From assembly GCA_905221615.1 (NCBI GenBank), contig CAJNDT010003402.1, positions 548,750 through 612,749 on the forward strand: a stretch of 64,000 nt of DNA, read 5' to 3'. Source of the DNA: Symbiodinium sp. CCMP2592. Taxonomy: Eukaryota > Sar > Dinophyceae > Suessiales > Symbiodiniaceae. Position numbers and translations under genes: made by a program. Positions 1 through 7,955 of the stretch are shown one piece after another. Position 1 is the first letter of the stretch; each line of letters starts with the position of its first letter. Under the pieces are notes generated by a model that made no database searches, was not told the origin of the DNA, and saw nothing but the letters and a program-made list of their open reading frames with translations.

Positions 1-168
1 AAGGGACAAGCGAAGAAGGAGCCGAAGGCGAAAGCAAAGGGACAAGCAAAGAAGGAGCCGAAGGCGACAGCAAAGGGAGAAGCAAAGAAGGCGAAGGGCC
101 AGGACCAAGTGGAAACGCCCGGCACTGTGGAGGAGGACTGTCCGTGGCTTCTCCATTTAAATTTGTAG
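1..168 (+). CDS. Partial Lys/Glu/Pro-repeat exon (copy 1, cut by window start)
   Basis: The window opens inside the low-complexity KAKGQAKKEPKA repeat of the exon seen whole at 17093-17542. The frame stays open to a stop at 166-168, although the true exon may end a little earlier. Only the C-terminal part is present here. The function is unknown. The composition suggests a disordered, basic, possibly nucleic-acid-binding tail. Confidence 0.6.
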   Translation, partial: KGQAKKEPKAKAKGQAKKEPKATAKGEAKKAKGQDQVETPGTVEEDCPWLLHLNL

Positions 169-292
169 CTCGACTCGAAGCAATCATCGTCCAGGCATGC
201 ACGCGAGTCGCGGCGCTCAGTGACTACCAGAAGGACCAATATATTTAATCAAGGGTCGAAAGAATAATCGAACACCCCCCTCGCCCGGGCAG

Positions 293-445
293 GAGAACAG
301 GGACCGCAACATCCGTGCCATCCGGGCCATTGCCAAGGACGACAGTCGCATGAAGATCCCCTCCCAGGATGTCCTCGACGAAACGATGCAACTCGCATGC
401 ATTATGCCAAGTGGCTGCGAGCGAATCCAAGTCGTGCGGCAGTGA
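293..445 (+). CDS. Exon-like segment ENRDRNIRAIRAIAKDD (copy 1)
   Basis: It begins directly after a CAG acceptor and reads GAG AAC AGG GAC with a charged helical composition, through IPSQDVLDETMQLACIM to a stop at 443-445. The one-base difference from copy 2 near position 244 lies upstream of the acceptor, so it would be intronic and leave the exon frame intact. No family was recognised. It resembles the other short charged exons of this plus-strand gene. Confidence 0.45.
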   Translation, partial: ENRDRNIRAIRAIAKDDSRMKIPSQDVLDETMQLACIMPSGCERIQVVRQ

Positions 446-588
446 TAGCACCCAGGTCCTTCACAGTTCGCTTGCCGCAGCAGTCGAGCTCGCAATCTAC
501 GATTGCTGTTCTGTTCCCTGGCATTAATATATTATAACATGAGAGCTTACAGTTTGACTTCAACTCGCGATCTCTGCTTGGAACACAG

Positions 589-727
589 GTTTCAGCTTGG
601 TTGCTTCTATGTCAACAAGACCTCGCTGCCTCACATCGAGAAGTTGAATCGAGCCTGGAAGACAGACGTGAAGGCTAGTCAATACGCCTTTCTCGATAAT
701 ATTTTCCACGATCGCCCGCTTTGATAG
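589..727 (+). CDS. Exon-like segment with LPHIEKLNRAWKTDVKASQY (copy 1)
   Basis: It follows an ACAG acceptor and reads as an amphipathic helix, FQLGCFYVNKTSLPHIEKLN then RAWKTDVKASQYAFLDNIF, to a stop at 722-724. A second frame is also open for about 30 codons, so the frame choice is not certain. The helical, charged character fits a coiled-coil linker exon. No function can be assigned. Confidence 0.4.
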
Positions 728-832
728 GTGAACAAAAAGAAAGGATCCAACTTCTGTTGGGCCGCTCACAAAGGATTCCGGACGGCGAACGGAACTCAGG
801 AATTACGCAAGCCTGCCTGCACTTCACTTTGA
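728..832 (+). CDS. Exon-like segment VNKKKGSNFCWAAHKGFRT (copy 1)
   Basis: It opens with GTG AAC directly after an AG acceptor and stays open for 34 codons, with a KKK cluster, CWAAHKGFRT and NGTQELRKPAC, to a stop at 830-832. It abuts the preceding exon-like segment, so one of the two splice assignments must be wrong, or they are alternative. The function is unknown. Confidence 0.35.
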   Translation: MNKKKGSNFCWAAHKGFRTANGTQELRKPACTSL

Positions 833-2229
833 GCCCCCGTCCTCCGAGGTGGCACCGTGCATGCATCGCTGCGAACTGGAATGACCTTGAGGAGGCCAGG
901 GTTACTTTGGAATTTTGGTTTTGGGTTTTCTCTCTACATGGAAGCCTATAGGCATTACTTAGTGCTGGGGTGCAATTGTATGGGTAGTTTCGGATTTGAT
1001 AGGGTTCGCTTCGGACCTCCCAGAGTCTCTGTTTTGCTGCAGGCTTTGAATCAGCTGATTTCAGGGGTTGGGACTTTCATTCCGGAAGCCTTTGGAATCC
1101 TCAAACCTAAAGACCCTAAACCCGAAACCCCGAAACCGTAAGTCTAGGGTCTGTGGGCTTCTACCCCAAATAGCCACCCCGTCCCGCATCAGCGAAAACA
1201 TCACGATCTTGGAGATCCGTGGGAGCCCTAGGGTGTGGGTTTTATTTCAGAATTCGAATTATAAGCAGGCTTCCGAGGACTGGGGTTTCCATATGACCTG
1301 ACGCTGTTCTGGGTTGATAGGTTTAAAATAAAGGGTTTCCAGGGGGTTCTTGTCGGATCTGCTAAGGATGTCGGACTTATGGACGAGGGTATCGTAGCCC
1401 CCCTCATTCCCGATTGCTACTATGGCCTTAATGCTTCATCCTTCGAACCGGATATATAAGAACCTCAACCCAAAACCCCAAACCCAAACTTTAGGGTTTT
1501 TGTGGGTGTACACGGACGAAGTAACACCGCCCCGCTTCAGTCCTCAGATCCATGCCCCTTGCAAAAGCCATCCATTCCCTCTTAGAATCAAGTAGATTCC
1601 AAAGGCCCAAGACCGACAACATTTAATGTGAAGCCAGGGCCCGATTAAGATCTCCCAGGGCCATCCACGTAGATATAGTTGAAAGAAATGGTTCCTCGGA
1701 TGTTGCTATAAGGATTTGGGGTGGTCCTGTATTTTCGTGTTGTGGATTTTTTTGTTTGAGCTTCGAAGTACGGTGAGATCGGGTGTGTGGGGTTTATATA
1801 TAGATCGGTCCCATCTGACTTTTCGATAAGGATATGATCCTGGCTTTACGGAAGCCTCCATTGTATCTGCCCTAGGGTTGGTGGTTCCAGGACTTAGGAC
1901 TGCTTGATTTTTTTGAGGTTTTAGCTTCAAGGTTTTCGGGGCCCTAGGGTTAAAGGCTATAAGGTTGTTGGTTTAGGCTTTAGGGTTTAGTGTTTGAGGT
2001 TTAAGCTTTTGATTTAAGTTTTAGGGTTTAGTGTCTAGGGTTTTAGGTTTGGGGTTTAGGTTTTAGGGTTTAGTCTTTGGGGTTTGACTAAGGTTTTTGG
2101 TTTAGGTTTTAGGGTTTGCTGTTTAGGGTTTAAAGGCTTGAGTGTCAAGGTTTCGGGAAGAAGGATTTGGGGGCCTGAGGGTTTGAGGCCTTAGGCGCTT
2201 AGGGCTTTGCCGGATTAGGGGTTTGGAAG
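833..2229. other. Intronic stretch with G-rich telomere-like repeats
   Basis: No convincing exon was found. Short open frames here look like noise. From about 1930 to 2220 the plus strand is a run of degenerate TTTAGGG-type units (GTTTAGGG, TTTGGGG, TTTAGTG). A shorter C-rich patch (CCTAAAGACCCTAAACCC) lies near 1102-1120. The same sequence is repeated at 18206-19602. Confidence 0.6.
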
Positions 2230-2563
2230 GCTGGCCAGCACCCAGCTGGGCGGCGATTTTCGGGCATCCAGTGCGGCGACCCGGAGAGATTGGACGAACC
2301 TGGAGAGATCCGAGGAAAAGAACGCTTCCCGCATCGACTCAGTCGGGGACCTGGTCGAAAAGCTCTGCGAGCTCCAATTCAAGCTCGAGCTATACCAAGC
2401 CTTCAACACGGCTCGACCCCGTTCCATTCGACACGCCTCAGATCCCACGACTCCGGACCCTATCGAGGTCATGAGCAAACAGCAGTGGGAACACCGATTC
2501 TACTGGTGGAAAACGACTGGCGACTTCGCAGCCAAGCATGATCAGCTTGAGCCTCTTGATATA
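2230..2563 (+). CDS. Large exon, helical, with QQWEHRFYWWKTTGDFAAKH (copy 1)
   Basis: An open frame without an ATG runs about 111 codons from an AG|G acceptor. It reads LASTQLGGDFRASSAATRRD, then a helical stretch DSVGDLVEKLCELQFKLELY, QAFNTARPRSIRHASDPTTP and QQWEHRFYWWKTTGDFAAKH. Regular heptad-like spacing, aromatic clusters and uninterrupted length make it one of the best-supported exons. It sits between inverted telomere-like tracts (TTTAGGG to the left, CCCTAAA to the right). No named family was recognised. The donor site is unclear. Confidence 0.6.
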
Positions 2564-2807
2564 GGGTTTAGGCCGGGTTTAGGGTTTAGGCTTTTCCTCG
2601 CTCAACCTAGGCCCTAAACCCTGACCCTTAAACCCTAACCCCTAAACCCGAACCCCTAAACCCGAACCCCTAAACCCTAAACCCTCAATCCTAATCCCTT
2701 GTAAACCCTGAACCTGAAAACCCTAGACCGTAACCCCTAAACCCTCAACCCTAAACCCTAACCCCTAAACCCTATAAGCCATGTTGCCTTAATTCGCTTG
2801 CGGCCAG
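2564..2807. repeat. C-rich telomere-like tract (CCCTAAA units)
   Basis: Degenerate CCCTAAA / CCCCTAAACCCG units run from about 2590 to 2770. They follow a short G-rich patch at 2564-2590 and lie opposite in sense to the 1930-2220 tract, so an RNA from this region could pair across the exon at 2230-2563. The tract is repeated in copy 2 at 19937-20180. Confidence 0.85.
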
Positions 2808-2870
2808 GCAAGCGAGACGCCGAAGAAGCCGAAGAGAGGGCGCCAGAACGATGAGGCCCGATCCTGGGAC
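2808..2870 (+). CDS. Basic short exon ASETPKKPKRGRQNDEARSW (copy 1)
   Basis: It starts directly after a GGCCAG acceptor and encodes a 21-residue basic, Pro/Lys-rich piece. It resembles a nuclear-localisation or linker segment. A diverged duplicate of the same exon and flanks lies about 545 bases downstream, at 3353. Confidence 0.45.
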
Positions 2871-3109
2871 ATTGGATTGTTTTTATGGGGTATAAGGGCT
2901 TAGGGGTGTAATTCCATTGTTTTTGGCGGGTATAAGGACCGAAGGGCTTAGGGGTACAGAGCATTTAACATTTCTGTTGTTGGTTGTGTAAGGCCTTGAC
3001 ACCAAGCCTTGAACCCTATACCACACATAGCAAACTAAGGGTATGCGCCGGGAATTATTTTTATGATTATATATAAAATGATTTAGGGGGTTTTCCCGTT
3101 TAAGATATT

Positions 3110-3265
3110 GATACGGTTCTGGTTACGATTTCACGAAATCGTATGAACATCGTATCAGAACCGCATCCAAACCGTATCCAAACCGTATCCAAATCGTAAA
3201 CCATGTCAAAATCGTATCATAATCGTAACCGGAAGGATCCTTGAAATCATAGCAAAACCGTAACA
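3110..3265. repeat. Short interspersed repeat of ATCGTA/CCGTATCC words
   Basis: The 11-base word CCAAACCGTAT is repeated in tandem about three times. Related words (ATCGTATCAG, AATCGTAACC) and their inverted form (GATACGGTTCTGG) are mixed in, and can fold as hairpins around TTCACGAA. The second copy is at 20483-20638. It looks like a local intronic repeat rather than a gene. Confidence 0.6.
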
Positions 3266-3352
3266 TTAGTGTAAAAAAAATTATTCAATGAAATGCCAGT
3301 TTGCTAACACTCTGGGAGTCACAACCCTAAAGCCTTGAAACCGTTATTGCGG

Positions 3353-3415
3353 CCAGGCAGCCGACACGCCGAAGCGGCCCAAGAGCAGAAAATGAAGGAG
3401 CAGGTCCCATCCTGG
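3353..3415 (+). pseudogene. Diverged duplicate of the 2808 exon with an in-frame stop
   Basis: The GGCCAG acceptor and the residues AADTPKRPKSRK match the exon at 2808, but the frame meets TGA after 12 codons. Flanking intron text is also shared (for example CATTTCTG followed by GTTG/GTGG and GGCCTT, then CACCAA.CCTTGAACCCT), showing that exon and intron were duplicated together. It is probably skipped in the transcript. Confidence 0.5.
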
Positions 3416-3659
3416 GAGCAAAGGGTTCAGGGGCTTTAGGTGTGAGGTTCGGAGGATTTAGCATTTCTGGTGGTGGTGGTCTACGGCCTTCACACCAAAC
3501 CTTGAACCCTTAAGCCTGTAAACCCTGCTCTTAATGATGATTAAGGTGTAGGGTTCGGATGGTGTCGCTGATGAGGGAGATGATGGCAGCCATGATGCAT
3601 TGATTGACAGTTTTTTGTTACGTGAAGTTTCGCGGCTCAAATTTGCTGCTGAAGTGTAG

Positions 3660-4082
3660 GCTGCCGGATCTGGGTTTAAAGCCATGAACACTGGAGCGTA
3701 CTTTCGGTGCATGGAAGCCTGGACTGAGGCTCAGAGGCAGCTCGGGCTGGTGGATCAACGCTGGTTGAGCAGCTACGCCGACGAGTTTCAGATGCTTCCT
3801 CCCGACGAGAAGAGTTGGTGGCACAATGAGTTCCACGAGCACTTTCTGGGCTCGGGAAAGAAGGTGTCCAAACTGACGCTCCAGCTGCTCTCGCCGTTGA
3901 CAGTACAAGTTCATGGACTTCAAAACCCAGAGACGATGAGCAAGCTGCTGGAAGGAATGATGGCTAGGGCCAACTGCTCACGTCATATCTGGATTCGCGA
4001 GCAATGCGATATATGGTATTCCGTGATGTTGGAGATGCACACCATTTCTTCGTTGTGCAGCATCTTGGCTTTAATTATATAA
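3660..4082 (+). CDS. Exon encoding MNTGAYFRCMEAWTEAQRQL protein segment (copy 1)
   Basis: The frame is open from an AG acceptor at 3659, with an internal ATG at 3684. It reads as a soluble helical protein: AWTEAQRQLGLVDQRWLSSY, ADEFQMLPPDEKSWWHNEFH, and SKLTLQLLSPLTVQVHGLQN PETMSKLLEGMMARANC. The last 30 or so codons (IWYSVMLEMHTISSLCS) look less protein-like, so the exon probably ends near 3975 and the rest is intron. Codon composition is GC-rich compared with the surrounding intron text. The family is unknown. Confidence 0.6.
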   Translation, partial: AAGSGFKAMNTGAYFRCMEAWTEAQRQLGLVDQRWLSSYADEFQMLPPDEKSWWHNEFHEHFLGSGKKVSKLTLQLLSPLTVQVHGLQNPETMSKLLEGMMARANCSRHIWIREQCDIWYSVMLEMHTISSLCSILALII

Positions 4083-4141
4083 TTTTTTGTTTAATTTTAA
4101 AGATCAATACGTGAGATTTTTGCTGGACTCTTTCATTCAGC

Positions 4142-4312
4142 ATGTGTTACTCAGGCCCGGTCTACAACATGCAATTTGCAACGGTGCAGACGATCACCCA
4201 GTTGCTGCAGCAGATGGCGCCGCCCCCTCCGCAGCAGGTGCCAGCTCCTCTAGTGCCAGTCGCACAGGGTGCACGTGGTCCTCATGGAGCAGGTCCCGCA
4301 GGACAGCCGTGA
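4142..4312 (+). CDS. Gln/Pro-rich exon MCYSGPVYNMQFATVQTITQ (copy 1)
   Basis: It begins at or just before an ATG that follows an ATTCAG acceptor. It encodes 56 residues, including TQLLQQMAPPPPQQVPAPLV and a GARGPHGAGPAGQP tail, to a stop at 4310-4312. The low-complexity Q/P/A/G composition suggests a disordered linker. The stop overlaps a possible donor (CCG|TGAG), so it may be internal to the gene. Confidence 0.45.
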   Translation: MCYSGPVYNMQFATVQTITQLLQQMAPPPPQQVPAPLVPVAQGARGPHGAGPAGQP

Positions 4313-4411
4313 GAAGGTGAAGAGTGATGCCGGATTCACAGCGGTGAGGGAGCAGGTCCCACAGGACAGCCGGGAAAAGGTGAAGAGTGATGTGGGATTC
4401 ACAGCGATGAG
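4285..4411 (+). repeat. Two tandem 63-base units coding for EQVPQDSREKVKSD
   Basis: Two adjacent 63-base units (starting about 4286 and 4349) differ at a handful of positions. Both encode EQVPQDSREKVKSD(A/V)GFTA in the frame that is open from 4269 to 4694. The preserved frame and unit length divisible by three suggest an exon duplication, but this frame overlaps the Q/P-rich one at 4142, so only one can be used here. Confidence 0.55.
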
Positions 4412-4984
4412 GGCTGGCAAGCTTCTAGCCGGCTGGCGTTTTCTGTGCGAGGCGTGTGAAAGGCCTCATGCAAGTCTTTTCATATCGCAAAGCGATATGA
4501 CCTTAATAATCGCATTGCACCGGTGGCCGGTGCGGAATCCGGGCTATGAAAGGACGCACCTCCTAGCCCGCCGAAGGAAAAAAAGGTGTCCCATGCTGTG
4601 CTGGCTGACCCGGTGCAATCACTATTATAGATTACCTTTTGCATCCTGCAGGACCATGCATGGTTATATATCATCCGAAACCTTGAAACCCTAGACCTGG
4701 AAGCTGGCAAATCGCCTGAACCCTGCTGCCCTTAAGCCTTGCTCTCAAAGAAGCCCTTTTTTGGGGGGGGGGGGGTGTTTACAACTCCAAAACTTAACGA
4801 AACTAGAAAGCCTCAAACTAAACCCTAAAACCCTCAGAGAAACCCTTCTGGAAGATACTAATCCCGAAACCCCTCAAAGGACACCCTTGTGGAAGATACT
4901 AATCCCGAAACCCCTCGAAGGACACCCTTTTGGAAGATCCTAAACCCTAAACCCCTCTTAAGAGAAACCTTCGTCGCTCGCCAG

Positions 4985-5065
4985 GTCAGAAGCCAGCCGA
5001 GCCGGCCGCAGCAGATGCAGTCGCCGAAATCCTCGGAGGAGCCCGATAGCCCGAGGGAAGCCTAA
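4985..5065 (+). CDS. Short exon with QSPKSSEEPDSPREA end (copy 1)
   Basis: After a CCAG acceptor the frame encodes 26 residues rich in Ser, Pro, Gln and Glu, ending QMQSPKSSEEPDSPREA then TAA. It is clearly homologous to the exon at 6788-6868 and shares the KSSEE motif with the 48-base exon array at 7956. This indicates a common, repeatedly duplicated exon type. Confidence 0.5.
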   Translation, partial: VRSQPSRPQQMQSPKSSEEPDSPREA

Positions 5066-5237
5066 AGCACGCACCAAAGCCTAGACTGATGGGTATTGGA
5101 GGCCCTTAGCCCGAACTTGTTCCAGCCCTCCACACATATACGACATCGTCCAACCTGTCTTGAAGAAGCAGACCCAAAACCTTCAGCCCAACTGTTCTCG
5201 TGGTGTACATAATAAATAGCGGTTAACCCTGTGATAC

Positions 5238-5606
5238 ATGCTTTGCTGCAGCACTGTGCTCAAAGCCCTGGCTACTGTTGGACGGAGATCCAGCAGGTCG
5301 CTAGCTAGTGTTGGGCGGAGATCCAGCACCTCGCCTCGAGCTATCATGGTGGGCTTCACCAGAAGGGTCCGAAGAAGAAGGCGAAAAGAAAGGCTGGCTG
5401 CTGCCTTGAAGGCAACTCGGGCACTGTTTCGGGCGATCAGGGCCGTCAACAGGGAGGACAGAAGAAAGAAAGATGGTGACAAGAAGAAGGACGACGACAG
5501 CCAAACACCTGAGCAAAGAAGAGAAGACTTCCACAAGTGGTACCTTCGAGTGCTTCACCGTTTGTACAATGCAAACCAAATCCACTGGTTCGTGGAACGC
5601 AAGTGA
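5238..5606 (+). CDS. Basic Arg-rich ORF, 122 codons (copy 1)
   Basis: The frame is open from an ATG at 5238 to TGA at 5604-5606. It has an internal 33-base repeat (VGRRSSRSLAS / VGRRSSTSPRA), a very basic stretch TRRVRRRRRKERLAAALKAT, a helical part ALFRAIRAVNREDRRKKDGD and a tail with FHKWYLRVLHRLYNANQIHW. The two substitutions separating this copy from copy 2 are one synonymous and one Ile/Leu change. It could be one exon or two. A different frame (ending ARMLLAVKA) is also open across its 3' half. The function is unknown. Confidence 0.4.
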   Translation: MLCCSTVLKALATVGRRSSRSLASVGRRSSTSPRAIMVGFTRRVRRRRRKERLAAALKATRALFRAIRAVNREDRRKKDGDKKKDDDSQTPEQRREDFHKWYLRVLHRLYNANQIHWFVERK

Positions 5607-6121
5607 TCATGAGCCGCCGACCAAAAAAGTCGCCCGTATGCTGCTTGCTGTCAAGGCATAGAGGGAGGGGGAGGGTATAGGTAGGGGTAGGGGATAGGGT
5701 TTATTTACGGTAGGGTTTAGGTGGGGTAGGGGCAGGGTACGGTCGGGTTACGGTGTGTGACGGCAAGCTCTGGCAGGACACTTGGACCTGACGCCGGGCT
5801 GCTGCAGCTGATCGCCGTTTTTCCGGTTGCTTGGGCCAGCCATTCCGGGCAAACACTAGGACCCCAAAGTAGCGTGAGAGAAGCGTGAGAAGTCGTGAGA
5901 AGGCCCATCCTTGGCCTGGCCTAAGTCTAGCAAAGCTCTTAATGGAAACCGTGAGCAAACCGTGAGAAACCGTGAGAAGGTCGCCGGCCGGGTGCACAAG
6001 TGGCACGCCTGGGCACTCGCACACGTGCTTTCGGTTGTGGTTTTGTGCTCCAGCAACAGCCAGCATTTTGCTGGCGAGGGTGTTCTCTAGCTAGCAGCTT
6101 TACTTGCCGACGACGGCAGCC

Positions 6122-6307
6122 ATGGATGCCTTCTGTTTGGAGCAGCTCCTCGCCGACGGGCGCCAAGCCCGACATGCACTCCGAAAACAAAGCTCCAGGC
6201 CCGCCCGAAGCCCCAGGAAAAAAAAAAAGCCCACCTATAACGGCCAAGGAGCAGCATCGGCAGCTGCACCACTGGCACAGGCCACCGCAGTGCCTCTGTC
6301 GTCGTGA
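6122..6307 (+). CDS. Small ORF MDAFCLEQLLADGRQARHAL (copy 1)
   Basis: An ATG in a GCAGCCATGG context opens 61 codons with a helical start, followed by SSRPARSPRKKKKPTYNG and an Ala/Pro/Thr tail, to a stop at 6305-6307. A second frame is open over the same bases (NKAPGPPEAPGKKKSPPITA), so the assignment is tentative. Either way the product is a basic, Pro/Lys-rich linker. Confidence 0.3.
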   Translation: MDAFCLEQLLADGRQARHALRKQSSRPARSPRKKKKPTYNGQGAASAAAPLAQATAVPLSS

Positions 6308-6336
6308 TCAGTTAGCACACACAGACACGCATGCAG

Positions 6337-6404
6337 CAGGTACCCCGGAAGAGCAGCCGGTCCTGAGAAGGAAGCGAGCCAAGTCACAGGACCCCTTCCT
6401 CTAG
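6337..6404 (+). CDS. Short exon GTPEEQPVLRRKRAKSQDPF (copy 1)
   Basis: It follows an ATGCAG acceptor and encodes 22 residues with a bipartite-looking basic core RRKRAK, ending at TAG 6402-6404. It may be a nuclear-localisation piece of the larger repetitive protein. Confidence 0.35.
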
Positions 6405-6447
6405 TGTAGGGAGCACAGGAGTCGGGATCTGATTTCCCATTGTGCAG

Positions 6448-6536
6448 GATTCCAATGCATCCACGGATGTTGCTCTGTGGTCGAAGAACCCGAAGTCTGC
6501 TGCTGCCGAACCCAAGAAGATCAAGACCAAGGACCC
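6448..6536 (+). CDS. Exon DSNASTDVALWSKNPKSAAA (copy 1)
   Basis: It starts with GAT directly after a TGCAG acceptor and runs to EPKKIKTKD before a C-rich tract. It is charged and low-complexity, in the same style as the other exons that start GAN after CAG. Confidence 0.5.
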
Positions 6537-6600
6537 CCCCTCCCCCCGCATCTGTTGGTGTAGCCTAGCCACTAAACTCTACATCCCCCCTTTGATCCAG

Positions 6601-6690
6601 GATGTTCGCCGAAGCTTGCAATCTGATCTGGAAGCTGCAGAGGCCATTGTTTTCCAAGCCTCTCGTCGCCTTGAAATTATAGCTAGACTG
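6601..6690 (+). CDS. Helical exon DVRRSLQSDLEAAEAIVFQA (copy 1)
   Basis: It starts with GAT directly after a TCCAG acceptor and encodes about 30 residues of strong helical, coiled-coil character, ending SRRLEIIARL. The next acceptor (CTGTCAG) lies just downstream at 6701, so the intervening intron would be unusually short, or the segments may be joined. Confidence 0.5.
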
Positions 6691-6701
6691 CATCCTGTCA
6701 G

Positions 6702-6762
6702 GACGAGCCGGAAGCGCCGCCCGTGCCAGGGAAGGCCAAGCCCGAAACCCCAACAACCCCAG
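6702..6762 (+). CDS. Pro-rich exon DEPEAPPVPGKAKPETPTTP (copy 1)
   Basis: It starts GAC GAG after a CTGTCAG acceptor and encodes a Pro/Glu/Lys linker that remains open into PDLQTSSLARTQ. The small size and the G-start after CAG match the other exons of the gene. Confidence 0.45.
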
Positions 6763-6787
6763 ACCTTCAAACTTCGTCGCTGGCCAG

Positions 6788-6868
6788 GACACAAGCCAGC
6801 CGGGCCAGCCGCAGCAGAAGAAGTCGCCGAAATCCTCGGAGGAGGCCGCTAGCCCGAGTGAAGCCTAA
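6788..6868 (+). CDS. Short exon with QQKKSPKSSEEAASPSEA end (copy 1)
   Basis: It starts GAC after a GGCCAG acceptor, with 26 residues then TAA at 6866-6868. It aligns residue for residue with the exon at 4985 (SQPxxPQQxxSPKSSEE), and downstream text (AGCACGCAC.AAAGCCTAGAC) also matches. The 4985 and 6788 regions are therefore duplicates about 1.8 kb apart. Confidence 0.5.
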   Translation, partial: DTSQPGQPQQKKSPKSSEEAASPSEA

Positions 6869-7008
6869 TGCCGTGGTCCGTCAGCACGCACTAAAGCCTA
6901 GACCCCGTATCGCGAATCCCAAATCGACGCCTGTGATTTCTTGCCACAGTAGCTTTTTCTGGCTCCGCTTCTTATGTATTGGATTCCCAAAGTACAGGCC
7001 TGCCGCCA

Positions 7009-7484
7009 TGGACACTGTATCAGGTATCGCCGTCTTCTGGGATAGGATCTTCGCTTTCGCAGGCTCTTCTTATTTTTTGTCGATTATCCTCGATGAAGGG
7101 GACGACTATGATGGCAGGTGGACTGAGCACCTCACTCTCATCGAACGCAGAACCGAATACCTCTTGCATCTTTGGGGGCCTTATCATGGAATGTTTGCAG
7201 TGGCTCCTGGTGCATATACTCCATATGAACTTCGTTGGGACAATGTGATCCTGGAGGGCTGCAAACTGGATTTTGTGTTCTTCCGTACCGTGACGGCTCT
7301 GTCTTCGTCATGCTTCATATCGCTATCCGATTATTCCGTTCCTGCATCCTTGTACTATTCTGTGCTGGGTCCACGGAATGAAGCGGAGATGCATTTCAGT
7401 TCGCCGGCATTCCAAGAGTTGCAAGTGAGAGGGGCTGTTTGTGCCATAGCCTTCCCGCCGTGTGACCTCCACACACTGGATTAA
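7009..7484 (+). CDS. ORF MDTVSGIAVFWDRIFAFAGS, 158 codons (copy 1)
   Basis: The frame opens at an ATG in a GCCGCCATGG context and closes at TAA 7482-7484. It carries aromatic and hydrophobic segments (FAFAGSSYFLSIILDEGDDY, RWTEHLTLIERRTEYLLHLW, HGMFAVAPGAYTPYELRW) and reads like a globular protein. The same frame is open further upstream. Several AG|G sites inside could split it. No family was recognised. Confidence 0.45.
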
Positions 7485-7955
7485 TCTGATCTGTGCGGGA
7501 GACATGTGGGAAATATCAAGAGAAGACATGATCGTCGACAGACACGAAAAAACGTATCCCGTGCACAAGCAGTGACTGGCATTTGTAAAGACGGGTTGAT
7601 GGATAAATATATTATATATTCCTGACGGACCCGAAACCTACACCCAATTGGGATCTAGCAGGCCCCCTCCAGGTAAAGAGCCATTCAATAGAGGCCCCTA
7701 CATCACACCCTAAGCCCTACACCCCAAACCCCTGAACCCAAAGTCCTGAACACGGGCCCTAGCCCCAAGCCCTCTTCGATAGCTGATTCTAATAGGCCTC
7801 TACATAACCCTCGCCCCGAAGGCCTCTTGAGTTGCAAAGGTTGGAACTTGAAGGATTGAGTTTCCGGTTCGGGAAAAACCGAACGAAACCCCGAAGCCCT
7901 AGATCCTACACCCTCTTATAATACATATAACCAACTGCAAGAAGTCGCTCTGCAG
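7485..7955. other. Intronic stretch, C-rich short repeats, no gene seen
   Basis: An AT-rich patch (ATATATTATATATTCC, near 7607) is followed by degenerate CCCTAAGCC/CCCTGAACC words. No splice-bounded open frame of coding character was seen. The stretch is repeated at 24854-25324. Confidence 0.5.
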
